A stretch of DNA of 64,000 nt from Longibacter salinarum (GTDB lineage: Bacteria > Bacteroidota > Rhodothermia > Rhodothermales > Salinibacteraceae): contig NZ_PDEQ01000006.1 in assembly GCF_002554795.1 (NCBI RefSeq), positions 248,001 through 312,000 of the forward strand, written 5' to 3'. Positions 35,897 through 43,889 of the stretch are shown here, in pieces (position 1 is the first letter of the stretch; the number at the start of each line of letters is the position of its first letter). Made by a program: the position numbers and the translations under genes. The notes under the pieces are model-generated. The model was given only the letters and a program-made list of their open reading frames with translations. It was not told the origin of the DNA and made no database searches.

Positions 35897-36715
35897 TTAC
35901 GCCGGTTCAGCTTCCGTTCCATATTTTAGCTTGCGAGCGAATGAGCGAACGGAGGCAAGCCGTTCTTCATCAGACAAGGACGGGGCGTCCCACAGGTCTG
36001 CACAGTGGTTGATCAGCGCCGATCCGACGATAAAGCCGTCCGTGTGCTGCGAAAGCTCCATGGCATCCTCATGCGTCTTAATACCGAAGCCAACGAGGAG
36101 AGCGTTGTCTGTGACGAGGTTACGGGCACGGTGCAGGTACGCGTCGACGTCGCCGGACAGGGAGCTTCCGGTGAGCCCGGTCACGCTAACGGCGTAGACG
36201 AAGCCGCTGGCGAGTTTGTCGATACGCTGAATCCGTTCGTCGCTCGTGTTTGGCGCGATAAGGAAGACGATATCCAGGTCGTGCCTCTGCGCCGCGTCCG
36301 TGATAAACCGGGCTTCTTCCGGGGGGACATCCGGAAGGATCACGCCGTCAACCCCGGCTTCGCTCGCCCGCTCGCAGAACCGCTCCGCTCCGTACTTCAA
36401 GACCGGGTTGACGTATCCCATGAGCAGCAGCGGGGTGTCACTCTCTTCGCGAAAGGCGGCCGCCGTTTCGAACGCGTCGTCCATGGTGACGCCGTGTGAC
36501 AGGGCGCGCTCACTCGAGCGTTGAATGGGGAGACCTTCGGCGAGAGGGTCGCTGAACGGCATTCCGAGTTCGACAAAGTCGACGCCCGCTTCGTCAATGG
36601 CTCGAAGGATCGGAAGCGTCGCATCCGGGTTGGGGAATCCGTTCGTCAGGAACAGTCCCATCGCCTTTTCCCCGCGATCACGGAGGTCAGCAAATGTTTT
36701 ATCGAGTCGGGACAT
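35897..36715 (-). CDS. trpA: Tryptophan synthase alpha chain
   Basis: A 272-residue TIM-barrel subunit that cleaves indole-3-glycerol phosphate and passes indole to TrpB. The signature [19 protein letters not shown] contains catalytic Glu49, but position 60, normally Asp in the LADG motif, is Glu. Other conserved segments are [41 protein letters not shown] (loop 6) and [13 protein letters not shown]. It is the last trp gene, 110 bases after trpB. Confidence 0.95.
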   Translation of the reverse strand: MSRLDKTFADLRDRGEKAMGLFLTNGFPNPDATLPILRAIDEAGVDFVELGMPFSDPLAEGLPIQRSSERALSHGVTMDDAFETAAAFREESDTPLLLMGYVNPVLKYGAERFCERASEAGVDGVILPDVPPEEARFITDAAQRHDLDIVFLIAPNTSDERIQRIDKLASGFVYAVSVTGLTGSSLSGDVDAYLHRARNLVTDNALLVGFGIKTHEDAMELSQHTDGFIVGSALINHCADLWDAPSLSDEERLASVRSFARKLKYGTEAEPA

Positions 36716-36825
36716 AGGTGGAGCAGATCGAAATGGAGAGGGCGAAAGGCGAAGTATGGGTGTAGCCGGTGGCTGTGACGTGGAATCTGTACCAGTCGGG
36801 AGGCGTCCCGGAGCCTGAACAGATC

Positions 36826-38121
36826 TTACCGGTGCTTGGCGATGGTTTCCATGTCTTTGTCGCCACGACCGGAGCAGTTGAACACGATGACAGCATCTTC
36901 ACCGAGTTGGTCGGCGAGCGTCGGTAGCAAGTGGACAGCATGCGCCGTCTCAAGTGCCGGAATGATGCCTTCCGTTTGCGAGAGAAGTTCGACGCCGTGA
37001 AGTGCTTCCTCGTCCGTGACGGGGTGGTACTGTGCGCGGTCGAGGTCGCGGAGGTGGGCGTGCTCTGGCCCGATGCCCGGGTAGTCGAGTCCGGCCGACA
37101 CACTGTGCGCGATTTCGACCTGTCCGGAGTGATCCTGGAGCATGACACTCATCGCTCCATGCAAAACGCCTGGCGTGCCCTTGGCGAGCGTTGCGGCGTG
37201 ACGTCCGTTGAGTCCCTCACCAGCGGCCTCTGCGCCGTGGAGCTGTACGTCTTTATCGTTGATAAATGGATACCAGATGCCGATCGCATTGGAACCGCCA
37301 CCAACGCAGGCGACGATTGCATCCGGCGTCTCACGCCCCTCTTTTTCCAGAAGCTGGGCGCGGGTCTCATTCCCGATCACGCGATGGAAGTCGCGAACCA
37401 TCATCGGATACGGATGAGGGCCCACGACGGAGCCGATGATGTAGAACGTGTCGATCGGATTCGAGACCCAGTCTCGAATCGCCTCGTTCGTAGCATCTTT
37501 GAGCGTCTGGCTTCCGCTGGTGGCGGGGCGGACTTCCGCTCCGAGGAGCTCCATTCGTTCCACGTTCAGCCGCTGTCGCTCAATGTCCTCCGACCCCATG
37601 TAGACGATGCAGTCCAGACCGAATTTGGCGCAGACCGTCGCCGTCGCAACACCGTGCTGGCCAGCTCCCGTCTCGGCAATGATACGCGTCTTGCCCATGC
37701 GCTGGGCGAGAAGGATTTGCCCGATCGTGTTGTTGATCTTGTGGGCACCGGTGTGGCACAGGTCTTCTCGCTTGGCGTAAATCTTGGCTCCGCCGAGTTC
37801 GGTCGTCAGCCGGTCGCAGAACGAGAGCGGCGTCGGTCGGCCTACGTACTCCCGGAGGAGATCGCGGTATTGCTTATCGAATTCAGGATCGACCCGGGCT
37901 TCCGCATAGGCAGATTTTAGTTCCTCCAGAACCGGATACAGGATTTCCGGGACGAAGGCGCCGCCGTACGTGCCAAAATGGCCGGTGGCGTCCGGGGCGT
38001 CGTAGCGTTCGGTGGATGCGATGTTCGGATTGTTCGTCATGGAGGGGGCAGGTGCGCCGTCGCCCGTTGCCGAAGAGTCTGCGGACCGAGAAGACGCCGA
38101 AGCGTCAGAAGAGGTAGGCAT
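36826..38121 (-). CDS. trpB: Tryptophan synthase beta chain
   Basis: A 431-residue PLP enzyme that joins indole to serine. [13 protein letters not shown] opens the conserved part; [13 protein letters not shown] carries the PLP lysine. [36 protein letters not shown] (phosphate loop) and the end [16 protein letters not shown] are all present. The first 45 residues are a Ser/Ala/Asp-rich extension, perhaps a halophilic trait, or the true start may be ATG 38040. Classic TrpB1 type, matching the adjacent trpA. Confidence 0.97.
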   Translation of the reverse strand: MPTSSDASASSRSADSSATGDGAPAPSMTNNPNIASTERYDAPDATGHFGTYGGAFVPEILYPVLEELKSAYAEARVDPEFDKQYRDLLREYVGRPTPLSFCDRLTTELGGAKIYAKREDLCHTGAHKINNTIGQILLAQRMGKTRIIAETGAGQHGVATATVCAKFGLDCIVYMGSEDIERQRLNVERMELLGAEVRPATSGSQTLKDATNEAIRDWVSNPIDTFYIIGSVVGPHPYPMMVRDFHRVIGNETRAQLLEKEGRETPDAIVACVGGGSNAIGIWYPFINDKDVQLHGAEAAGEGLNGRHAATLAKGTPGVLHGAMSVMLQDHSGQVEIAHSVSAGLDYPGIGPEHAHLRDLDRAQYHPVTDEEALHGVELLSQTEGIIPALETAHAVHLLPTLADQLGEDAVIVFNCSGRGDKDMETIAKHR

Positions 38122-38213
38122 GGTCGTGAAGGTCTGCGTGCAGGTAGGCAGAAAGTGGAATCGGCGGTACGGGCCGGAGGAAAAAACGGAATGACGGAGA
38201 AAGAGAGGGGTCG

Positions 38214-38894
38214 CTATGACGCCATATCGGTTTCCGACGGATTGCTTTCGTCGCTCATTTTTTTGTTGACGCGTCGAAACGTTTCGAGGAAGGCATCGAC
38301 TTTTTCAAAGCTCTTCTGGCCGGGAGCACTTTCGACGCCGCTGGATAGATCGATAGCGTACGGACGCATCGTCTTGACGGCTCGCTCGACATTGCTGTCG
38401 TCTATGCCACCTGCTAGGAAAAGGGAGTATTCGTTTGATAAATCGCGTGCAAGGCGCCAGTTAAAAGACTCGCCCGTTCCTCCCCACACGCTCGAGTTGT
38501 GCGTGTCGAGCAGGAAGTGGTCGACGAGATCCTCGTAGCGCTCCATGATCGCTCGAAGCTGATCCGATGACGCGTCGTGACGGACGCGAATCGCTTTGAT
38601 GATCGGTCGCTCGATCGCCTTACAGGTTTCTGGCGACTCCTCTCCATGGAGTTGCACGTAGTCGAACCCGGCGGTGTCGGCGATAGCGTTGACCTCGTCG
38701 GCACTCTTGTTAACGAACACGCCGACCGATTCCGGGCCGTAGAGCCACTCGAGCATATCGCTCACGAGCGATGGGACGACGTACCGCGGGCTGTCTTCGT
38801 GTTGGACGAAGCCGAGGTAGTCGACTCCCTCACCGGCGAGGTAGCGGGCGTCGGCGAGGTCGGTGATGCCGCAGATTTTGAGCTTGGTGCGCAT
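38214..38894 (-). CDS. trpF: Phosphoribosylanthranilate isomerase
   Basis: A 226-residue beta/alpha barrel that converts phosphoribosylanthranilate to CdRP. Conserved motifs: [25 protein letters not shown] (active Cys), [60 protein letters not shown], and [16 protein letters not shown]. It sits between trpC and trpB with short spacers. The final 20 residues are a polar tail beyond the usual length. Confidence 0.95.
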   Translation of the reverse strand: MRTKLKICGITDLADARYLAGEGVDYLGFVQHEDSPRYVVPSLVSDMLEWLYGPESVGVFVNKSADEVNAIADTAGFDYVQLHGEESPETCKAIERPIIKAIRVRHDASSDQLRAIMERYEDLVDHFLLDTHNSSVWGGTGESFNWRLARDLSNEYSLFLAGGIDDSNVERAVKTMRPYAIDLSSGVESAPGQKSFEKVDAFLETFRRVNKKMSDESNPSETDMAS

Positions 38895-38945
38895 AGAGAG
38901 CGGAGTCGGAGGGAAAACGTCTAGTTGAAAAAAGAACTTAGCGGA

Positions 38946-39755
38946 TCAGGCCTGCTGCATGGCGATCTCTTTGGCCTCGTTGCGGAGGTCGTCGAGCGCT
39001 TGTCCCGGATCTTCTGCGCGCATGAAGTGCTCGCCGATCAGAACACCGTTCACGCCGTTCTGCCGAAGTCGAACGAGTGTTGCCGGATCGCTCAAACCGC
39101 TCTCCGAAACGCGACCAACGTTGCGAGGGACGTGCTCAAAGATTCGGAGCGAGTTGTCTACATCGACTTCGAACGTGTTCAGGTCGCGGTTATTGACGCC
39201 GAGGATCGAGACCTGGTCGAAATCGATCTTATCCAGGTCGTCGAGCGCGTAGACCTCAACGAGGCAGTCGAGTCCGAGGTCGGTGGCTGCTTGATGCAGG
39301 TGGCGAAGCTGGCGGGCGTCGAGAGCCGTTGCAATGAGAAGGACCGCATCCGCGCCGACCGCACGAGCTTCGACTAATTGATACGGGTCGATGATGAAGT
39401 CCTTCCTCATCAGCGGGACATCTTCGACGTGCGCTCGGATCCAGGCAAGGTTCTGAAGTGAGCCCTGGAAGTGATTCGGCTCCGTCAGGACGCTGATCGC
39501 GTTGGCGCCATGCTTCACGTACGACTGCGCGATCTGTGCCGGCCTAAACGGCTCCCGGATGACTCCTTTCGACGGCGACGCTTTTTTTACTTCGCAAATG
39601 AACGACATCCCTCGCGATTTCAGTGCTTCGACGAGGGAGAGCGGCTCCCGGTCGGTGTAGAACGGCCGTTGCTCCAGTTCCTGTACCGGCGTCTCCTTCT
39701 TCCGCGTCGCGACAAGCTCACGGGTGTCGTCAATGATCTGGTCGAGAATACTCAT
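38946..39755 (-). CDS. trpC: Indole-3-glycerol phosphate synthase
   Basis: A 269-residue barrel enzyme that closes the indole ring. The motifs FICEVKKASPSKGVI (catalytic Glu and Lys), ISVLTEPNHFQGSL, LMRKDFIIDPYQLVEARAVGADAVLLI, LGVNNRDLNTFEVD, and VSESGLSDPATL are all present. Monofunctional, not fused to TrpF, whose gene is next. The 87-base spacer from trpD contains no hairpin with a U-tract. Confidence 0.96.
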   Translation of the reverse strand: MSILDQIIDDTRELVATRKKETPVQELEQRPFYTDREPLSLVEALKSRGMSFICEVKKASPSKGVIREPFRPAQIAQSYVKHGANAISVLTEPNHFQGSLQNLAWIRAHVEDVPLMRKDFIIDPYQLVEARAVGADAVLLIATALDARQLRHLHQAATDLGLDCLVEVYALDDLDKIDFDQVSILGVNNRDLNTFEVDVDNSLRIFEHVPRNVGRVSESGLSDPATLVRLRQNGVNGVLIGEHFMRAEDPGQALDDLRNEAKEIAMQQA

Positions 39756-39842
39756 GGCGAGTGGAAGCGTAGAAGGAGGGAAGAGTCAAGAGGGAGAAAC
39801 GTGTCTCCCGGTCTGGTAGGTTGGGGAGTGAAGTCGATCGAG

Positions 39843-40877
39843 TCAGCCTTTCGGGGCATCTTGGGAGACTTCGATCAGGCGATCGAGCGTCCGGCTAGCG
39901 TTGCCGCTGTCGATGCTGTCGTTGGCGGCCTCGATGCACGCGTCGATGTCCTCAAATTTGCCGCTTGTTTGGAGCGCGTAGGCGGCGTTCAGAACGGCGA
40001 CATGTCGGCGGGGACCCTTGTCATCGCCGGACAGAATGTTGCGGAGAATAGCCGCGTTGTCGGCAGCGGTGCCGCCGGCCAGTGCGGAGATCGGCGCCCG
40101 ATTGATTTCATGCTGTTCTGGCCCAACTTCGCGGCTCCGCGGGACGCCGTCGCCATGTACGTTGTCGTACTCAAACACCGTCGTAGAGGCTGACACCGAC
40201 ACCTCGTCGAGCCCATCCTGCGCGTGGAGGGTTACGACGTGCTCCGCATCGAGGTGCGACAGGATGCGCACCATCATCTGCGCGGTCTTCGTGTTGAAGG
40301 CGCCGACGAGCTGACGTTTGACCCCGGCCGGATTGCAGAGCGGCCCGAGAATGTTGAAGAACGTTCGCACGCCGAGCGACTTGCGAACGGGCATGACGTG
40401 ACGCATTGCCGGGTGAAAGTAGGGCGCGAATAGAAAGGCAATGCCGACTTCGTCCAGGCAATGTTCCACGCCGGCCTTCTGGAGTTCGATCTCTACGCCC
40501 AGGTGTTCGAGAACATCCGCGGAGCCGGATTTTGAGGATACGGAGCGGTTGCCGTGCTTGGCCACGGTCGCGCCGGCGCCGGCAGCGATGATTGCGGCCG
40601 TTGTCGAAATATTAAAGGTGGAAGCGCCGTCACCGCCCGTGCCGCAGAGGTCAATCGTGTGAGGGTCGTCAACATCTACGGAAATGGCGAACTCGCGCAT
40701 CACTTTCGTGAAGCCAACGAGCTCGTCGAGCTGTTCTCCGCGGGCGCGGAGTCCCATGAGGAGAGCAGCCACGTGCTCGGGCAAAGCGTCACCCGTCATC
40801 ATGATGCGCATGGCAGACTCAGCCTGCTCGCGCGTGAGTGGGTGTCCGTCGGCAATCGCGTTCAGATACTCCTTCAT
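39843..40877 (-). CDS. trpD: Anthranilate phosphoribosyltransferase
   Basis: A 344-residue enzyme that transfers phosphoribose from PRPP to anthranilate. Signatures: DLCGTGGDGASTFNISTTAA (PRPP loop), AKHGNRSVSSKSGSADVLEHLG, FLFAPYFHPAMRHV, GVRTFFNILGPLCNPA and HAQDGLDEVSVSAST. Monofunctional; the glutaminase TrpG is encoded separately just upstream. Usual length. Confidence 0.97.
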   Translation of the reverse strand: MKEYLNAIADGHPLTREQAESAMRIMMTGDALPEHVAALLMGLRARGEQLDELVGFTKVMREFAISVDVDDPHTIDLCGTGGDGASTFNISTTAAIIAAGAGATVAKHGNRSVSSKSGSADVLEHLGVEIELQKAGVEHCLDEVGIAFLFAPYFHPAMRHVMPVRKSLGVRTFFNILGPLCNPAGVKRQLVGAFNTKTAQMMVRILSHLDAEHVVTLHAQDGLDEVSVSASTTVFEYDNVHGDGVPRSREVGPEQHEINRAPISALAGGTAADNAAILRNILSGDDKGPRRHVAVLNAAYALQTSGKFEDIDACIEAANDSIDSGNASRTLDRLIEVSQDAPKG

Positions 40878-40943
40878 TCGGCGGGGTGGTGCGGTGAGGG
40901 GAGAGGACAGCGTGTCGTTCGGAGCGTAAAGCTCAGGCGACGA

Positions 40944-41543
40944 TCAGGATGATCGTGCAGGATCGAGGTCGATGGAGCCAATGGACCGGAGCCAGTTCGC
41001 GATGATGCGCGGACCGGCCTTCGTGAGGACGCTCTCTGGATGAAACTGAATGCTTTCGATCGGATGGTCTCGGTGGCGCAGGCCCATCACGGTGCCGTCG
41101 TCGGTCTCGGCGGTGATTTCGAGCACGTCCGGGATGGATTCGCGGTCAACGACGAGCGAATGGTATCGTGTCGCCTCGAAATTCTGCTCGACACCGTCGA
41201 AGACCGAGTGGCCGTCGTGGGTCACCGTGCTTGTTTTGCCGTGCATCAGTTCTCGAGCGTGCGTAATTGACCCGCCAAACACTTCGCCAATCGCTTGATG
41301 GCCGAGGCACACGCCGAAAATCGGAATGTCTGCGCCGAGGTGCTCGATGATGCCCTCCGTAATGCCCGCCTCGCGCGGCCGTCCAGGTCCCGGAGAAATC
41401 AGAATGCCGTCGGGAGCCATGTCGCGAACCTCCTCGAGCGTCCGGTCATCATTGCGAATGACCTCCAGGTCGTCGGTATGCCGCCCCACCAGGTGCACCA
41501 GGTTGTACGTAAAGCTGTCGTAGTTATCGATGATGAGGATCAT
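40944..41543 (-). CDS. trpG: Anthranilate synthase glutamine amidotransferase subunit
   Basis: A 199-residue class I glutaminase. It supplies ammonia to TrpE. It begins MILIIDNYDSFTYNLVHLVG, carries the nucleophile Cys in GVCLGHQAIGEVFGG, the oxyanion SPGPGRP, and the His-Glu pair in SIQFHPESVL. An open frame extends 36 codons upstream into the low-complexity (ACACTTC) tract and is not coding. Because pabBC elsewhere in the window has no glutaminase partner, this may serve both synthases, as TrpG/PabA does in some bacteria (inference). Confidence 0.96.
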   Translation of the reverse strand: MILIIDNYDSFTYNLVHLVGRHTDDLEVIRNDDRTLEEVRDMAPDGILISPGPGRPREAGITEGIIEHLGADIPIFGVCLGHQAIGEVFGGSITHARELMHGKTSTVTHDGHSVFDGVEQNFEATRYHSLVVDRESIPDVLEITAETDDGTVMGLRHRDHPIESIQFHPESVLTKAGPRIIANWLRSIGSIDLDPARSS

Positions 41544-41565
41544 TGGGGCAACCCGTTTGGAGGTT

Positions 41566-41615
41566 CGGAAGTGTGGAAGGGTGGAAGTGTCGAAGTGTGA
41601 ATGTGTGAAAGTGGG
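41566..41615. repeat. Low-complexity GAAGTGTG-type repeat tract
   Basis: Degenerate copies of GAAGTGTG / GGAAGTGT are tandemly arranged between trpG and the four-helix-bundle gene. A shorter related sequence in the opposite sense (TTCACACGTCCATACCTTC) lies on the other side of that gene near 42088. Confidence 0.6.
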
Positions 41616-41620
41616 GGAGG

Positions 41621-42004
41621 TTACTTGTCGTCGTTTTGGGTATGGCACCATTTGTCGGCGTTTACCTTCATTTTGACCAGGCCGCCGATGATCGAACGAT
41701 ATCGTGATTCGAAATTATCGACTTCGTTTGAGACGTATCCATGCTCAGCGGCCAGATCGAGCCAGACGATCGTTTCCGATGCTTCGCTGAGCGCGTCTGA
41801 CAGTTTGCTCGAAAAGTGTTTGGGATAGTCTCGTTTGAACCATGCTTCGCCAATGTTGGCGCACACCGACCGTGATGCTCTCCGAATTTGGTCGGTCATG
41901 GAGTACCGCTCGCTCGGAGGCCAGTCGGTCGAAAGTCTAAAAATCTCACTTGCGCAAGCGAATGCCTGCTCGTAAACACGAAGGTCTTTAAAATCCCTCA
42001 CCAT
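41621..42004 (-). CDS. Four-helix-bundle protein (S23 / bAvd-like family)
   Basis: A 127-residue helical protein with the family's hallmark: MVRDFKDLRVYEQAFACASEIFRLS, then ERYSMTDQIRRASRSVCANIGEAW and a C-terminal helix ending in VNADKW. Relatives are encoded in 23S rRNA intervening sequences of spirochaetes and as accessory proteins of diversity-generating retroelements, but most are of unknown function. It interrupts the trp operon between trpS and trpG, is AT-richer than its neighbours, and is bordered by repeat tracts and a palindrome, which suggests a recently inserted islet. Confidence 0.88.
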   Translation of the reverse strand: MVRDFKDLRVYEQAFACASEIFRLSTDWPPSERYSMTDQIRRASRSVCANIGEAWFKRDYPKHFSSKLSDALSEASETIVWLDLAAEHGYVSNEVDNFESRYRSIIGGLVKMKVNADKWCHTQNDDK

Positions 42005-42027
42005 GGGCCTTCTACTGAGTCTGTATC

Positions 42028-42071
42028 ATTTATTGTGTCTTGTTAATAGTAGTACAAACAACACAATAAAT
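42028..42071. repeat. AT-rich inverted repeat upstream of the four-helix-bundle gene
   Basis: Perfect 11-bp arms ATTTATTGTGT (42028-42038) and ACACAATAAAT (42061-42071) enclose a 22-base AT-rich loop that allows a few further pairs. It lies 24 bases upstream of the small gene's start and could be its promoter/operator or a relic of its insertion. Confidence 0.7.
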
Positions 42072-42104
42072 AAACTACATTCATCCGTTCACACGTCCAT
42101 ACCT

Positions 42105-43154
42105 TCAAACGTGGGGCGCTAGCCCCACAGCTTCGCGGGCCTTCTCCATAACCGGTGCGACTCGGGCTCGGGCTCGGTCGGCGCCTTGCTGGAGGACGTC
42201 GTGCACGTAGTCCGGGCGGGACGCGAGGTCCTTGCGTCGGGCGCGGGCCTCGGCGAAGTTCTCGGTGATGAGCTGCAGGAGTTCTTTCTTGGCGTGGCCG
42301 TAGCCGTAGCCGCCTGCGCGGTATTTTGCAGCGATCTCCGCCTGCGTCTCGTCGTCGGCGAAGAGCTTGATCAGCGCGAACACGTTGCAGCTCTCTGGAT
42401 CCTTCGGCTCATCGAGCGGCGTGGAGTCGGTCACGATGCTCATGACCTTTTTCTTCAGCTCCTTGCCTTCGTCGAAAATGCCGATCGTGTTGCCGTAGCT
42501 CTTCGACATCTTCTGCCCATCGATACCGGGTACGACGGCGACGTCGTCGAGGATGTACGGCTCGGGAATGGGGAAGAGTGGGTCATCCGGCGTGTAGGTC
42601 TGATTGAACCACCGAGCGCAGTCGCGCGCGATCTCGAGGTTTTGCTTCTGGTCGGCGCCGACCGGGACGCGTGTGCCAAGGTAAGCCAAAATGTCGGCTG
42701 CCTGGAGCACGGGGTAGGTAAACAAGCCGGCGTTCGGTGTGAGACCGGCGTTGACCTTTTCCTTGTATGAGACGCCTTTTTCGAGCCGACTCGTCGGGAT
42801 CAGGTTGAGCAGCATCCACATCAGCTCCGTCACTTCCGGCACGTCGCTCTGGCAGAAAAGTGCAGATTCGTCCGGGTCGAAGCCTAGAGCGAGGTAGTCG
42901 AGGGCTACGTCCAGCGTATGCTGCCGCAGCGTATCCGCGTCCTGCACGGTCGTCATCGCGTGGTAGTTCACGATGAAGTAGAACGACTCGTGCTCCGTGT
43001 GCAGGTCGATGTGCTGGCGGAGAGCCCCGAAATAATTGCCGAAGTGAAGTCGGCCGGAGGGCTGGATGCCGGACACGACGACGGTGTCGAAGTCCTTCTC
43101 GGGGGCGTCGTCCTCGTGGGATGCGGCGTCGGTGGTGGGCGCGTCGGTAGGCAT
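42105..43154 (-). CDS. trpS: Tryptophanyl-tRNA synthetase
   Basis: A 349-residue class I synthetase that charges tRNA-Trp. The HIGH-equivalent is GIQPSGRLHFGNYFGALRQ; VPVGADQKQNLEIARD and the KMSKS loop GQKMSKSYGNTIGIF follow. The C-terminal anticodon-binding part is complete. About 25 acidic residues precede the conserved start. Its place inside the trp operon, downstream of a Trp-codon attenuator, would link charging capacity to tryptophan supply. Confidence 0.96.
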   Translation of the reverse strand: MPTDAPTTDAASHEDDAPEKDFDTVVVSGIQPSGRLHFGNYFGALRQHIDLHTEHESFYFIVNYHAMTTVQDADTLRQHTLDVALDYLALGFDPDESALFCQSDVPEVTELMWMLLNLIPTSRLEKGVSYKEKVNAGLTPNAGLFTYPVLQAADILAYLGTRVPVGADQKQNLEIARDCARWFNQTYTPDDPLFPIPEPYILDDVAVVPGIDGQKMSKSYGNTIGIFDEGKELKKKVMSIVTDSTPLDEPKDPESCNVFALIKLFADDETQAEIAAKYRAGGYGYGHAKKELLQLITENFAEARARRKDLASRPDYVHDVLQQGADRARARVAPVMEKAREAVGLAPHV

Positions 43155-43221
43155 GCGTGTTCAGAAAACAGAAGTCGGAGCGAACGGGGTGTGGGGCCGG
43201 CCGGAGCCAGGCAACCAGGGG

Positions 43222-43701
43222 TTAGCGGCGGGTGAGCTGGCTCTTCATTTTCTCTAGCCCTTTCAACCGATCGTGACTGTTTGACGCGACGAGTTCGAGA
43301 ATGGCACGGGTACGCATCTGGTGCTCGATGTCCTCGCGCTCCGTCTCGACCGTCGTTTTGAAATCGCGCTCTTGCTCGATGAGCGAGTTGACGATCTCAA
43401 GGCCGTCGTTCCCAAGGTCGTATTGATCCGGCTCAAGGTCGGTACCGTTGTAGGCAGCACCACCCGCACTGAAGATGGTCTCTGACAGCTTGCCCACGTC
43501 CATCCGTGATGTCCGCTGCATCTCACGAAGTGCTTCGACCATGTCTTGACGGCCGAGCGAACGGATGGCGGCCTCGTAGTTGTGGTTGAGTACGATATGC
43601 TCCTTGACAATGGGGTTGAGACGCTCAACGGTTTCCGCACGCGTGATCGTGCGACCCGCCCAGCCTCTGCCAAGAAGCAGTTCTTTCAGTTTGTTCGGCA
43701 T
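43222..43701 (-). CDS. Unknown helical protein in the trp operon
   Basis: A 159-residue, almost entirely helical, soluble protein that I cannot place in a named family. Notable stretches are VKEHIVLNHNYEAAIRSLGR, MVEALREMQRTSRMDVGKLSETIF and LIEQERDFKTTVETEREDIEHQMRTRAILELV. The Glu/His spacing is vaguely ferritin-like, but no clear di-iron ligand set is visible. It lies between trpE and trpS on the same strand, 67 bases before trpS, so it should be made under the same attenuator. No signal peptide or membrane helix. Confidence 0.7.
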   Translation of the reverse strand: MPNKLKELLLGRGWAGRTITRAETVERLNPIVKEHIVLNHNYEAAIRSLGRQDMVEALREMQRTSRMDVGKLSETIFSAGGAAYNGTDLEPDQYDLGNDGLEIVNSLIEQERDFKTTVETEREDIEHQMRTRAILELVASNSHDRLKGLEKMKSQLTRR

Positions 43702-43889
43702 CGGAAAAAGGAGTCAGAGAGGTCAGATTGCGAGAGGGTACGGCTCGGTCGGAAGGTGAATGATCTTCCGAAGTGAGACTAGTACGTGATAACGGTCAGA
43801 TCGGGGCGAGGTTTGCCCTTCAACCCGTCTCCAAGAAGCATTTGCAAGGGTCTATCGTGTTCGTTTCGTTCAGTGGCGAAAAAAGGTGT

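Noticed and set aside
36931-37920. 329-codon frame antisense to trpB
   Set aside because: Shadow of trpB; no recognisable product.
41544-41651. Upstream extension of trpG through the repeat tract
   Set aside because: It would encode repetitive His/Thr/Ser-rich sequence produced by the GAAGTGTG repeats; the conserved protein starts MILIIDNYD.
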